Source: an uncultured Clostridia bacterium (GTDB taxonomy: Bacteria; Bacillota; Clostridia; Christensenellales; Aristaeellaceae). From it: DNA of 64,000 nt. Position 1 is the stretch's first letter. Each line of letters starts with the position of its first letter. The notes under the pieces are model-generated. The model did no database searches. It saw only the letters and a program-made list of their open reading frames with translations, and was not told the DNA's origin. The translations under genes were made by a program, and so were the position numbers. Positions 43,945-52,233 of the stretch are shown in pieces. Location: contig CAKTZR010000012.1 of NCBI GenBank assembly GCA_934636105.1, positions 1-64,000 of the forward strand. Direction: 5' to 3'.

Positions 43945-45813
43945 TCAGTCAGTCTTCGGCTGACAGCTCCCTCTAAGAGGGAGGTGTCCCGAAGGGACGG
44001 AAGGAGTTCGTTTCAGCGCAAAAATTTGGTGATGCTTGAAAGCTCCCCCGCTCGTCATCGTCATCCGCCAGACGCTGCCGGGGAAATTTCTCGCCATGCG
44101 CGCGTCGGTCACAGGGATTTCCTCAACCTGCACGCGAAGCGACGCGTCGAACGTCATGCACAGTTTACCAAAACATGCTTTTCCGCTTTCGACGGTCGGC
44201 TGATGCCTGAGCATGAACACAAAGGTCACGGGCTTTTCCGCGTCCAGCGTCACGTCGTCGGTCAATTCCAGCCCATCCTCCGAAACGGAAAGCGTGCGCA
44301 CCAGCGATTTAACCCCGGCTTCATCGGGATACGCCCCGGCCAGCTCCATGCGCGCGCCGTTTTCATCGGCGGCGACATCTTTTGCGCGGTGGCCGCGTCC
44401 GGCGGTCTGTTCAGTCTCGCCGATGAGCGGCACGTTGTGGTTCATCGAGCGGGTGTTCATCAACTCATAGCGCCTTGGCCCGAAGGTCTGCGCGGTATAA
44501 ACGCAGTTGCCCACGTCGATGATTTCCGGTGTGCCGTCCGCATAGACGATGAAATTGCCGATATCGTTGTGGTTGTGGCTTTCGCCGTTGTGACCGCCCT
44601 TCATCGCGGCATACAGCCCGCCTTTGCGCCACGCGAACACCTGCAAGCTCGGCAGAGCGGCAAATGCTTCGCCTTTCGGCTCGTCCGCCTGCCGGGGCTT
44701 GGCGAACAGGCTTTGCAGCACACGGCTCATCTGCGGCGTATCGACCGGGCGGACAGAGTTTTTCTTCCCCTCCAGCCACAGGCCGAAGCGCTCCAGCTCG
44801 GGCTGGCGCGTCCGCTGGCCGAACAGCGCAATCCGCTGGCCGTCGAGTTTCGGTTTTGCGTCGCAATCCGCAAAGTTGATAAAATAGTCTCCCGCGATAT
44901 GCGCATGCATCGGGAATGCGGCGATCCGTCGAATCAGCGGTTCGTCATAAAAGCTCACGCGCCCGTCCGTCGCCTGATACACGCTTTCCAGCGCGTCAAA
45001 CAGCGCCGCACCCGCCATGTTGAAATAGCCCGCGCCCTCGTCGCAGCCGCCATCCTCCGGCAGAACCGCCAGATAGCTGTCCAGCATGCGCATCGCGCGG
45101 GTCACGCCCTCGCTCCTGCGCCAGCCGTCCCGCTCCAAAAGCAGGAAAGTGTCGATGACGTTGGAGAGAATCCACGGCGTCCAGTTGCACACGTCCTTGC
45201 GGATCATGCCCATCCACCAGAAGTCGTCGTGATTCATGAACGGGGTCAGCACGCGGCGGTCAATCTCCTGCCGCACGCGCCGCGCAATCAGCGGGCTGAC
45301 CGCGTCCAGCTTGTCCTCCAGCAGATACAGCATATCCGCCAGCGCCGCCGCTGTCTGCGCCGCAAAGAGATCGACATATGGGTTGTTCACATCCGGCAGA
45401 GGGCGCTCGTTCATCGGCGGGCGGCCGGGATGGTCGCTTCCGTTGTGCGCGCTGAGTACCCACGTCGTCTCCTCGCAGATGCACCACAGGCCGTCGATCA
45501 CTGCGTCCAGATACGTTCCGTCGTCCAGCAGGCATTCGCCCAGCGCCGCGCCCATCAGCAGATTGCGCCGCGCGAAATACGGCTTTTCATAGGTCATCCG
45601 GTCGCCTGTTCGGCAGAACGCGAGAAACTGCGTCGCCGTCACCATCGGATAGCCCCGTTTGGCCTCGTCCGCCCACGCGAGAAGCTGCGCGCGTTTGCTT
45701 TCGGGCAGGTCGTTCCACGCATCGCGCGCCTGCCGCCGGGGAAACGGGTGATAATCACCCGGCTTCCCCAGCAGGTCATGCAGCGGATGCGCGTTCAAAT
45801 AAGCAGCAAACAT
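43945..45813 (-). CDS. Heparinase II/III family protein
   Basis: A 622-residue protein with an alpha/alpha toroid N-terminal half and a beta-sandwich C-terminal half. The family core is MKGGHNGESHNHNDIGNFIVYADG near residue 400, followed by IIDVGNCVYTAQTFGPRRYELMNTRSMNHNVPLIG. These lyases cut uronic-acid glycans by beta-elimination, leaving the unsaturated ends that GH88 removes. There is no signal peptide, so it would act on imported chains. The last 21 residues (RTPSVPSGHLPLRG...) are encoded by an intergenic repeat, so the original stop was probably lost. It starts one base after the permease gene ends. Confidence 0.88.
   Translation of the reverse strand: MFAAYLNAHPLHDLLGKPGDYHPFPRRQARDAWNDLPESKRAQLLAWADEAKRGYPMVTATQFLAFCRTGDRMTYEKPYFARRNLLMGAALGECLLDDGTYLDAVIDGLWCICEETTWVLSAHNGSDHPGRPPMNERPLPDVNNPYVDLFAAQTAAALADMLYLLEDKLDAVSPLIARRVRQEIDRRVLTPFMNHDDFWWMGMIRKDVCNWTPWILSNVIDTFLLLERDGWRRSEGVTRAMRMLDSYLAVLPEDGGCDEGAGYFNMAGAALFDALESVYQATDGRVSFYDEPLIRRIAAFPMHAHIAGDYFINFADCDAKPKLDGQRIALFGQRTRQPELERFGLWLEGKKNSVRPVDTPQMSRVLQSLFAKPRQADEPKGEAFAALPSLQVFAWRKGGLYAAMKGGHNGESHNHNDIGNFIVYADGTPEIIDVGNCVYTAQTFGPRRYELMNTRSMNHNVPLIGETEQTAGRGHRAKDVAADENGARMELAGAYPDEAGVKSLVRTLSVSEDGLELTDDVTLDAEKPVTFVFMLRHQPTVESGKACFGKLCMTFDASLRVQVEEIPVTDARMARNFPGSVWRMTMTSGGAFKHHQIFALKRTPSVPSGHLPLRGSCQPKTD
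43946..44003 (+). repeat. Intergenic hairpin repeat, second family, copy 2
   Basis: CAGTCAG/CTGAC hairpin (43948-43964), CTCCCTCTAAGAGGGAG (43967-43983), GTCCCGAAGGGAC (43986-43998), GGAAGG. It overlaps the 3' end of the heparinase-like gene. Same order of elements as at 32636-32681. Confidence 0.65.
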
Positions 45814-45814
45814 A

Positions 45815-46684
45815 TCAGCCCTTCATGCCCGTCGTGGCAATGCCCTCGATGAAGTAGCGCTGCAGGAACAGGAACACGATCGTCACCGGCAGCAGCGAGC
45901 ACAACGACGCGGCCATGATGAGGTTGTAATCCGCGGAATACGCCTGAATGAAACGGCGCAGGCCGACCTGAATCGTCTTGCGCAGGTCGGTGGTCAGGTA
46001 GATCATCGGGCCCATGTAGTCGTTCCAGGTGTTGACGAAGGTGAAAATGCACAGCGTCGCGATGGCCGGCTTGGACAGCGGCAGGATGATGCGCGCCCAA
46101 ATGCCGTATTCGCTCAAGCCGTCGATGCGCGCGGCTTCGCTCAGGTCGTTCGGGATGCCCATGTAGAACTGACGCATCAGGAACACGCCGAAAGCCGAGA
46201 AGCTTTGCAGCGCGACCAGCGCCCAGATGGTGTCATACAGGCCGATAGAGCGCATCATGATGAACTGCGGCACCATGTAGACCTGCCACGGCACGGCGAT
46301 GGTGCCGATATAGCACATGAACAGCACGTCGCGTCCCTTGAAATTCATCTTCGCAAACGCGTAAGCCGCGAAGGAGGACGTGAGAATCTGCATGAACGTG
46401 ACGATCACAGCCAGCACGGCGGTATTTTTGAAATACGCCATCAGCGGCACGCGCTCCCAGATTTGCAGATAGTTTTCCCAGTGGAACGTTTCCGGAATCC
46501 ACTTCATCGGGATGGAGAACACATCCACGCTCGTCTTGAGCGAGGAAGAAATCATCCAAACGAACGGCACAAGCGCCACAACCGTCAGCGCCAGCAGGAA
46601 GGCGTACTTGAGCACCGTGCCCAGCACGTGCCCGGCCGTCTGCCGCTTGAGCCTGCGCTGCGTTTTCATCGAAACAGCGGTCAT
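45815..46684 (-). CDS. Sugar ABC transporter permease, MalG-like
   Basis: A 289-residue permease of the carbohydrate uptake (CUT1) family with six helices. The family loop MRQFYMGIPNDLSEAARIDGLSEYGIWARIILPLSKPAIATL carries the EAA motif that contacts the ATPase. It pairs with the permease 15 bases upstream. No ATPase gene is in the operon, which is usual for CUT1 systems that share MsmX-type ATPase. Confidence 0.93.
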   Translation of the reverse strand: MTAVSMKTQRRLKRQTAGHVLGTVLKYAFLLALTVVALVPFVWMISSSLKTSVDVFSIPMKWIPETFHWENYLQIWERVPLMAYFKNTAVLAVIVTFMQILTSSFAAYAFAKMNFKGRDVLFMCYIGTIAVPWQVYMVPQFIMMRSIGLYDTIWALVALQSFSAFGVFLMRQFYMGIPNDLSEAARIDGLSEYGIWARIILPLSKPAIATLCIFTFVNTWNDYMGPMIYLTTDLRKTIQVGLRRFIQAYSADYNLIMAASLCSLLPVTIVFLFLQRYFIEGIATTGMKG

Positions 46685-46699
46685 CTTTCTCCCCTCCCC

Positions 46700-47638
46700 T
46701 TACATGTAGTTGACCCACTTCTTCTCGCCGCGGAACTGCACGAACGTGACCAGCAGTACGATCGCCAGCAGCACCATGGAGACCGCGCTCGCCACGCCAT
46801 ACTGCGCGGAGGTCGCGATGCCCTCGCCGCCGAAGCTCAGCTCGAAGATGTAGGTGACGAGCATCTTGGTGGAACGGCCCGGGCCGCCCTGCGTCATGAT
46901 GGCGACAACGTCGTAAATCTTGAAGCAGGAAATCACCAGCATGATGGAGACGAAGAACGTGGTCGGGGTCAGCATCGGCATGGTCACCTTGGTGAACTTC
47001 TGCCAGCCGTTTGCGCCGTCCATCGTCGCGGCTTCATACAGCTCCGCCGGCACGCCCTGAAGGCCGGCCAGATACATGACCATGTAATAGCCCGCGTTGC
47101 GCCAGACGCTGACGATGATGATCGCCCAGATGGCCAGATCGCGGCTGGACGTCCAGCTCTTGGTGATGTGAATGCCGAACAGGGAGAGAATCTGGTTGAC
47201 CGGGCCGGTCTTCATCAGCAGAAAGTTCCAGCAGACGCAGATCGCCACCAGCGACGCGACATACGGGAAGAAGAACACGGCGCGGAAGAACTTCGCACCC
47301 TTGACCGCCTTGTTGAGCACCAGCGCCAGCCCCAGCGCGCAGGCGATGGTGATCGGCACGGTCGCGATGGTGTAATAGACGGTATTCTTGAGTGCAATGC
47401 CCAGGTTGCTCTTGGTGAAGCTGAAATCCTTAAAAATCAGGCGGAAGTTATCCAGCCCCGCCCAGGTGATTTTCGAGCCGCCGCTCCAATTCATGAACGC
47501 CAGCACGATGGAGAAAATTACCGGAATCAGGGTAAAGACAACAAAGCCGATGAAGTTCGGCGCGAGGAAGGTATAAGCCGTCAGCGTATTGCGCCGCTCC
47601 AGCTTGCCCATCTTGCGCTTTTCCACGCTTTTTGTCAT
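46700..47638 (-). CDS. Sugar ABC transporter permease, MalF/UgpA-like
   Basis: A 312-residue CUT1 permease with six helices. FLAPNFIGFVVFTLIPVIFSIVLAF is the typical first helix and LYEAATMDGANGWQKFTKVTMPMLTPTTFF the EAA loop. ATG 47638 gives better spacing to AAAGGA than a GTG three codons before. It lies 77 bases downstream of the binding-protein gene and imports uronate oligosaccharides by context. Confidence 0.93.
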   Translation of the reverse strand: MTKSVEKRKMGKLERRNTLTAYTFLAPNFIGFVVFTLIPVIFSIVLAFMNWSGGSKITWAGLDNFRLIFKDFSFTKSNLGIALKNTVYYTIATVPITIACALGLALVLNKAVKGAKFFRAVFFFPYVASLVAICVCWNFLLMKTGPVNQILSLFGIHITKSWTSSRDLAIWAIIIVSVWRNAGYYMVMYLAGLQGVPAELYEAATMDGANGWQKFTKVTMPMLTPTTFFVSIMLVISCFKIYDVVAIMTQGGPGRSTKMLVTYIFELSFGGEGIATSAQYGVASAVSMVLLAIVLLVTFVQFRGEKKWVNYM

Positions 47639-47715
47639 GTCGTACACATCCTTTCGCAGGCTAAAAAGAAAGGGGGAAGTGCCCCAGCGCCTCCCCCTTC
47701 CCTTGATTTCGGGAA

Positions 47716-48960
47716 TTACTTCTTGATGTATTCAGCAGCGCGCTCTTCCATTTCCGCGATGCCCTCGTCGATGGTCAGCTCGCGGGTCATGATGAGGCTG
47801 TGCTCCTCGTTGACGATGGACTTGATCTCGTTCACGCCGTCGCCGATCGGCCACTCCAGGGAGATGGCGGTGGGCAGCAGGGCGGCCTTGCTGTTCTCGT
47901 CGGTCGGGAAGCCGTCGGCAGAAGCCATAACCTCGGCAACCGCTTCGCTCACGTACGCCGGACGGGTGCCAGTAGCAGCGATGGCCTTCGCGCCTTCTTC
48001 AGAGCACATCCAAGCGGCGAACTTCCAGGCTTCTTCCTTGTTCTCGCTGGCGTTGCTGATCGCGATGCCGGTCGGGGAACCGAAGGAGGAACCGGCGGCC
48101 ACGCCCTCAAGATGCGGCACGGCAACGATGCCCCAGTTCATGGAAGCGGTGCCATCCTTGATGTAGCCGATCAGGGTGGAAGCATACCAGTAGCCCATCG
48201 GCATCATGGCGACGTTGCCCTGCGCGAAAGCGCCGGAGTAGTGCAGGCCGGAGGCCTTCAGCTCGTCGTAGCTCATGCAGACGCCGTCATCCTCGAGGCC
48301 CTGATACAGCTCGTAGAAGTACTTCAGATCGGAATACTCGCCGTCGGCCAGCGTGTTCACGCCGTCGCAGACCGCCCAGTTCGCAACCGCGGACAGCCAG
48401 GTGTGGTAGTGCGTGCCGTAAGCGCCGGTCTTCTCATGGATGTCGCGCGCCATCTGCGCGTACTCATCCCAAGTCCAATCGTTGGTCGGATACTCCATGC
48501 CAGCCTGATCGAACAGGTCCTTGTTGTAGAACATGACCCAGTAATCCGCACGGAACGGGAGTGCGTACTGCTGGCCGTCGGTCAGCGCCACATAGCAGCT
48601 GTCCATGCCCGCGTACTTGGTCATATCCACGCCGTCGGCCGCGATCTGCTCGGTCATCGGCACGATCAGGCCTTCCTTCGCCCAGTTCTGCATGTCGGAA
48701 AGCTCCTTGACGCAGTAGAGGTCGGTGGTGTCGCCGCCGGCGAGCATGGTGCTGGCCTTGACGTTGTAATCCTGGGAAGCGAGGTCAACCCACTCGATCT
48801 TCACATCGGGATTCGCAGCTTCATAGCCCTCTTTGATCGCGGTGTAATACGGCGTGGTCGCGGTATCCCAACCGGCGACCTTCAGCGTCGTCTCCGCCAG
48901 AGCGGGCGCCATGGTGGCGACCATCATCGAGGCGAGCATGCCAGCAAGCAGTTTCTTCAT
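47716..48960 (-). CDS. Extracellular sugar-binding protein of ABC importer
   Basis: A 414-residue CUT1 solute-binding protein (SBP_bac_1). Signal peptide 1-22 ends PALA-ET with a type I site and no lipobox. Mature motifs: TLKVAGWDTATTPYYTAIKEGYEAANPDVKIEWVD, LAGGDTTDLYCVKELSDMQNWAKEGLI, MEYPTNDWTWDEYAQMARD and ISNASENKEEAWKFAAWMCSEEG. First gene of the glycan operon (binding protein, two permeases, heparinase-like lyase, DUF2264, GH88, beta-rich protein). GGAGGAAACTGAA precedes the ATG. A LacI-type box lies in its leader. Confidence 0.93.
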   Translation of the reverse strand: MKKLLAGMLASMMVATMAPALAETTLKVAGWDTATTPYYTAIKEGYEAANPDVKIEWVDLASQDYNVKASTMLAGGDTTDLYCVKELSDMQNWAKEGLIVPMTEQIAADGVDMTKYAGMDSCYVALTDGQQYALPFRADYWVMFYNKDLFDQAGMEYPTNDWTWDEYAQMARDIHEKTGAYGTHYHTWLSAVANWAVCDGVNTLADGEYSDLKYFYELYQGLEDDGVCMSYDELKASGLHYSGAFAQGNVAMMPMGYWYASTLIGYIKDGTASMNWGIVAVPHLEGVAAGSSFGSPTGIAISNASENKEEAWKFAAWMCSEEGAKAIAATGTRPAYVSEAVAEVMASADGFPTDENSKAALLPTAISLEWPIGDGVNEIKSIVNEEHSLIMTRELTIDEGIAEMEERAAEYIKK

Positions 48961-48996
48961 TTCAGTTTCCTCCTTATCGGGTTTGCGGCCTACCCA

Positions 48997-49010
48997 TGTT
49001 ACCGCTTACA
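48997..49010. promoter_or_regulatory. LacI-type box in the leader of the glycan operon
   Basis: TGTTACCGCTTACA, differing in one base from the box at 49177-49190. On the minus strand it reads TGTAAGCGGTAACA, an imperfect palindrome around CG that fits LacI/CcpA operators. It lies about 55 bases downstream of the predicted transcription start, a roadblock position. Confidence 0.7.
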
Positions 49011-49072
49011 TTTTCTGTATATCGGTTTTCCATGGCTTTTTTCGTTACTATATCAGCCGCTTTGTTGAACTC

Positions 49073-49101
49073 ATTATACAAAATCATCAGATTCAAGTCA
49101 A
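49073..49101 (-). promoter_or_regulatory. Promoter of the glycan operon
   Basis: Minus-strand TTGACT (49096-49101), 17-base spacer, TATAAT (49073-49078). Confidence 0.75.
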
Positions 49102-49176
49102 GTCTTTTCAGCATTTTTTCAAAAAACTTTTTGCTTTTCTTTTCGCGCAATCTGTTTTATCATGATATTTTCAGTT

Positions 49177-49190
49177 TGTTACCGTTTACA
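49177..49190. promoter_or_regulatory. LacI-type box upstream of the lacI-family promoter
   Basis: TGTTACCGTTTACA, the near twin of the box at 48997-49010 (distance 180 bases, same orientation). It lies seven bases before the -35 of the regulator gene. Confidence 0.7.
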
Positions 49191-49196
49191 TTTTTC

Positions 49197-49225
49197 TTGC
49201 ATTCAGTCGGGGCATGGGTTATAAT
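49197..49225 (+). promoter_or_regulatory. Promoter of the lacI-family gene
   Basis: TTGCAT (49197-49202), 17-base spacer, TATAAT (49220-49225). Confidence 0.75.
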
Positions 49226-49258
49226 TGAAAGCAAACCGATGTTGGGAGGATTTTCCCC

Positions 49259-50308
49259 ATGGAGAAGAAAGTCACCATTTACGATATTGCGCGCGAAGCG
49301 GGCGTTTCCACCGCGACTGTCACCCGCGTCACCTCCGGCGATGCGCGCGTCAAGCCCGCCACGCGGGAGAAAGTGCAGCGCGTCATCGATCAATACGCCT
49401 ACACACCCAGCGCCGCCGCGCGGGATTTGGAACGCGGACAGACGCATTCGCTGGCCATCGTCCTGCCGCAGATCGTCAATCCGTATTTCACGCGTATGTT
49501 CGACGCGGCGAATACCGCCGCCGTGGAAAACGGCTACACCCTCTGGCTGTTTCAAGCTGCCGACCACAAGCCTATCTCCCGCGAACTGGTCGATGAGCTG
49601 ATCCGCCGCCGCTTCGACGGTGCAGTGTTCGCGGGCAACATCTGGGGCAACGAGCGTTCCGGCTTGAGCGAAGCGCTCTCCCGCCTGCGCCACCACATGC
49701 CCGTCGTCGCCATCTGCCCGCCTGCCACCCAGCTGGATTGCATCTGCATCCACAGCGATCTGGTCGGCTGCTCGCGCCTGCCCGTGCGCCATCTGCACAC
49801 GCTCGGCCATCGGCGCATCGCGTTCATCGGCGGCTCGATGCAGTTCCACGATTACAGCAAGCGCGGCGAAAATTTTCTGGAGGAACTGCGCGTGCTCGGC
49901 CTGCCGGATGATCCCGCCTATCACGTGGACTGCGGCTACGACGCGGAGAGCGGCGAGCGCGCCGTGCTGCGCATGCTCTCCGGCCTGCCGCGAAGCCATT
50001 GGCCGACGGGCATCATCGCCTTCAACGACCTTGTGGCCCTCGGCGCGCTCAAACAGCTCAAAAAGATGGGGCTGCGCGTGCCGGAGGATATGGCCGTCAT
50101 CGGCTGCGACAACCAGTTTTTCTGCCCCTACACCGACCCGGCGCTCACCTCGGTCGAGCTTTATCCCGAGGATATGGCGCAGAGCGCGATTCGCGAGCTG
50201 CTCTTTTCCAAGGACAACGCCCGGCAATCCTTCGCCATGATGCGTGAAGCGTCGCTCATCGTGCGCGAAAGCTGCGGCGCAAAGCTGGGATATCGAAAAT
50301 TAGGCTGA
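49259..50308 (+). CDS. LacI family transcriptional regulator of the glycan operon
   Basis: A 349-residue LacI-type regulator: helix-turn-helix at 4-25 (VTIYDIAREAGVSTATVTRV), hinge helix YTPSAAARDLERGQ, then a periplasmic-binding-like effector domain (LAIVLPQIVNPYFTRMFDAANTAAVENGYTL, LPVRHLHTLGHRRIAFIGG, GIIAFNDLVALGALKQLKKMGLRVPEDMAVIGCDN). It is transcribed away from the operon, and two near-identical LacI-type boxes flank the shared region, so it most likely represses both until an unsaturated uronate or oligosaccharide binds. ATG follows GGGAGGATTTTCCCC. Confidence 0.94.
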   Translation: MEKKVTIYDIAREAGVSTATVTRVTSGDARVKPATREKVQRVIDQYAYTPSAAARDLERGQTHSLAIVLPQIVNPYFTRMFDAANTAAVENGYTLWLFQAADHKPISRELVDELIRRRFDGAVFAGNIWGNERSGLSEALSRLRHHMPVVAICPPATQLDCICIHSDLVGCSRLPVRHLHTLGHRRIAFIGGSMQFHDYSKRGENFLEELRVLGLPDDPAYHVDCGYDAESGERAVLRMLSGLPRSHWPTGIIAFNDLVALGALKQLKKMGLRVPEDMAVIGCDNQFFCPYTDPALTSVELYPEDMAQSAIRELLFSKDNARQSFAMMREASLIVRESCGAKLGYRKLG

Positions 50309-50396
50309 GCAGGCTGAGCCCGCCTGCACTTCCGCCGAAGTCTGCAAAATATCCAATGCCTGCGCACACGGCCAAACTTTGTACATTCCCTATATT

Positions 50397-50429
50397 AAAG
50401 GAGCGCGAACCCTCGTCCGCGCTCCTTTG
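50397..50429. terminator. Bidirectional terminator between lacI-family gene and aldolase gene
   Basis: AAAGGAGCGCG pairs with CGCGCTCCTTT around a ten-base loop; T-rich on both outward sides. Confidence 0.85.
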
Positions 50430-50439
50430 TTATGCTTTT

Positions 50440-51099
50440 TTATTCGCCAAAGACCTTGATGTAATCCCGCTTGAATTTCTCAATGCCCTGATCGGTCAGC
50501 GGATGATGCGTCATCTGCTCGATCACCTTATAGGGCACCGTCGCGATATCCGCGCCCGCCAGCGCGCAGTCCGTCACATGAATCGGGTTGCGCACGCTTG
50601 CGGCGATGATCTGCGTCTTGATATCCGGATAGTTGGCAAAGATATCCGCAATCGTGCGGATTAATTCAATGCCCGGCTGGGAAATATCGTCCAGCCTGCC
50701 CAGAAACGGGCTGACATACGTCGCGCCCGCGCGCGCCGCCAGCAGCGCCTGATTGGCCGAAAAGATCAGCGTGCAGTTGGTCGGAATCCCTTCTGCAGAA
50801 AGCGCCTTGATGGCCTTGAGGCCTTCCACGGTCATCGGAATTTTGACGACCATGTGCTTCGGGTCGAGCGCATAAATCGCGCGGCCTTCCTGCACCATGG
50901 TTTCCGCGTCCGTCGTCGTCGCCTTCACCTCGCCGGAAATCGGGCCATCCACAATGGAAGCGATTTCCGCGAGCGTCTGCGCGTAATCGCGGCCTTCCCT
51001 GGCGATCAGGCTGGGGTTGGTGGTCACGCCCGCAATCACGCCCATATCGTTTGCCCTGCGAATTTCATCTACATTCGCCGTATCGATAAAGAACTTCAT
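50440..51099 (-). CDS. fsa: Transaldolase-like fructose-6-phosphate aldolase
   Basis: A 219-residue short transaldolase (TalC/FsaA type). MKFFIDTANVDEIRRANDMGVIAGVTTNPSLIAREGRD at the start, MVVKIPMTVEGLKAI with the Schiff-base lysine, TLIFSANQALLAARAGATYVSPFLGRLDD and AGADIATVPYKVI are all diagnostic. It may cleave fructose 6-phosphate or act as transaldolase in the pentose phosphate pathway; the two cannot be told apart reliably by sequence. AAAGGAAATCGCT precedes the ATG. Confidence 0.95.
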   Translation of the reverse strand: MKFFIDTANVDEIRRANDMGVIAGVTTNPSLIAREGRDYAQTLAEIASIVDGPISGEVKATTTDAETMVQEGRAIYALDPKHMVVKIPMTVEGLKAIKALSAEGIPTNCTLIFSANQALLAARAGATYVSPFLGRLDDISQPGIELIRTIADIFANYPDIKTQIIAASVRNPIHVTDCALAGADIATVPYKVIEQMTHHPLTDQGIEKFKRDYIKVFGE

Positions 51100-51127
51100 A
51101 GCGATTTCCTTTCTGTTGAATCTCCGC

Positions 51128-51215
51128 CCGCGTGAGCGGGCGTCAGCATGACAGCGCGGCGGCTTGGCCGCGCCCTTGTGATGGCGGCATAATTCGCCGC
51201 TGATGAAGGGGTTTC
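51128..51215. repeat. Cluster of three GC-rich hairpins
   Basis: CGCCCGCGTGAGCGGGCG (near 51126-51143), GCGCGGC...GCCGCGC (near 51153-51172) and GGCGGC...GCCGC (near 51184-51201) follow each other upstream of the aldolase gene. No T-run follows. It resembles the multi-hairpin intergenic repeats elsewhere in the window but shares no clear sequence with them. Confidence 0.45.
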
Positions 51216-51243
51216 CTGCTTAGAACACATGCATCTTTTGAAG

Positions 51244-51816
51244 TTATAACCTCCACATCATGCGTTCTCCATTAATTTCCAGCATATACACTCCTTGACC
51301 ATCCGGCTGTACATAAGCATAGCCGTTTTTATCTTCAGACAAGCTTTGATTTTCGATCCAGTTGAAATCATCCGGCTCAATCCTCGTCTGTGTTGGACAA
51401 AGAATCGTCAGATAATGTTCACCCAGCACTCCGCTTCCGACTTCTTCCACCAAAACACCATTTTGCAATAAAAGCGTCTTTGTATTGCTGTCCAGCACAA
51501 TGCGCCATGTGCCGTTTGAGTTCTGTCGAACCATCATATAGCACTTAACGTCGTTACCATCGACACCAACAAGCAATTTTGTCTTTGTTCCATCAAGAAC
51601 AAGCTTAAGCTCGCCCTCATAGTAAGCATGATACGCATCATCCATATCTGCAAATGTCCGCAAATTTCCCCTCGTGGTCTCATAACGAACGAAGCCACTC
51701 ATCAATCCAAGCATTAAACAGATAAAAATCGCTTTGCCATGTTTTTTCTTTCTGCAAATCAGAAAGAAAACCACTCCCCAAAAAATCAGGAAAGCCATCG
51801 CCATAAAAACGACCAT
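51244..51816 (-). CDS. Membrane-anchored protein of unknown function, low GC
   Basis: A 190-residue protein from ATG 51816 (AAGGGGTTTTCCAT upstream). Two N-terminal membrane helices (about 1-21 and 29-45, separated by RKKKHGK), then an extracytoplasmic beta-rich domain (LKLVLDGTKTKLLVGVDGNDVKCYMMVRQNSNGTWRIVLDSNTKTLLLQNG...). I do not recognise a family. Base composition is clearly lower in GC than neighbours and codon use differs, which suggests recent acquisition. It sits next to tRNA-Ala and a flavoprotein remnant, a typical spot for such genes. Confidence 0.7.
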   Translation of the reverse strand: MVVFMAMAFLIFWGVVFFLICRKKKHGKAIFICLMLGLMSGFVRYETTRGNLRTFADMDDAYHAYYEGELKLVLDGTKTKLLVGVDGNDVKCYMMVRQNSNGTWRIVLDSNTKTLLLQNGVLVEEVGSGVLGEHYLTILCPTQTRIEPDDFNWIENQSLSEDKNGYAYVQPDGQGVYMLEINGERMMWRL

Positions 51817-52006
51817 ATGGAAAACCCCTTTTTTACACAAATGCCCTTTTCCTCACTTCATATTCTTTCCATGTTCAGTTCCATTTTCCTTTATTCTAGC
51901 ATGGTTTTTTCCATGTAGTCCATCTGGATTTTTTCCCGTCGAAGGCTCTTCTACCCCCTCCGTTTTCGTTTTTTCGCAAAAAGAGAAAAAAATTGTAAAA
52001 AAGGGG

Positions 52007-52035
52007 TTGCTTTTTTCGCAGAGCCGTGATATACT
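52007..52035 (+). promoter_or_regulatory. Promoter of the tRNA-Ala gene
   Basis: TTGCTT (52007-52012), 17-base spacer, TATACT (52030-52035). Confidence 0.75.
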
Positions 52036-52070
52036 ATCTAACGTTCCGAGCGAACAAGTGAATAAGATAT

Positions 52071-52146
52071 GGGGCATTAGCACAGTTGGTAGCGCGCTAC
52101 ATTCGCATTGTAGAGGTCAGCGGTTCGAATCCGCTATGCTCCACCA
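52071..52146 (+). tRNA. tRNA-Ala, anticodon CGC
   Basis: A 76-base cloverleaf with encoded CCA. Acceptor GGGGCAT pairs with ATGCTCC including the G3-U70 pair that defines alanine tRNAs. D-arm GCACAGTTGGTAGCGC-like, anticodon stem CTACA/TGTAG with loop TTCGCAT (anticodon CGC at 34-36, reads GCG), T-arm AGCGGTTCGAATCCGCT. Own promoter upstream, terminator downstream. Confidence 0.95.
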
Positions 52147-52153
52147 TACTTGA

Positions 52154-52202
52154 GAAATCCGAACATCATTCCGATTGGGGATGGGTTCGGATTTCTTCTT
52201 TT
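52154..52202 (+). terminator. Terminator of tRNA-Ala
   Basis: GAAATCCGAAC (52154-52164) pairs with GTTCGGATTTC (52185-52195), then TTCTTTTT. Shares the TCCGAAC/GTTCGGA core with other terminators here. Confidence 0.85.
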
Positions 52203-52233
52203 TATCTCAAGTATTGTGGTGTGATAAACAAAA

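Noticed and set aside
51128..51215. Attachment site or transposon end near the aldolase gene
   Set aside because: The hairpins there do not form long terminal inverted repeats and no transposase or target duplication is visible.
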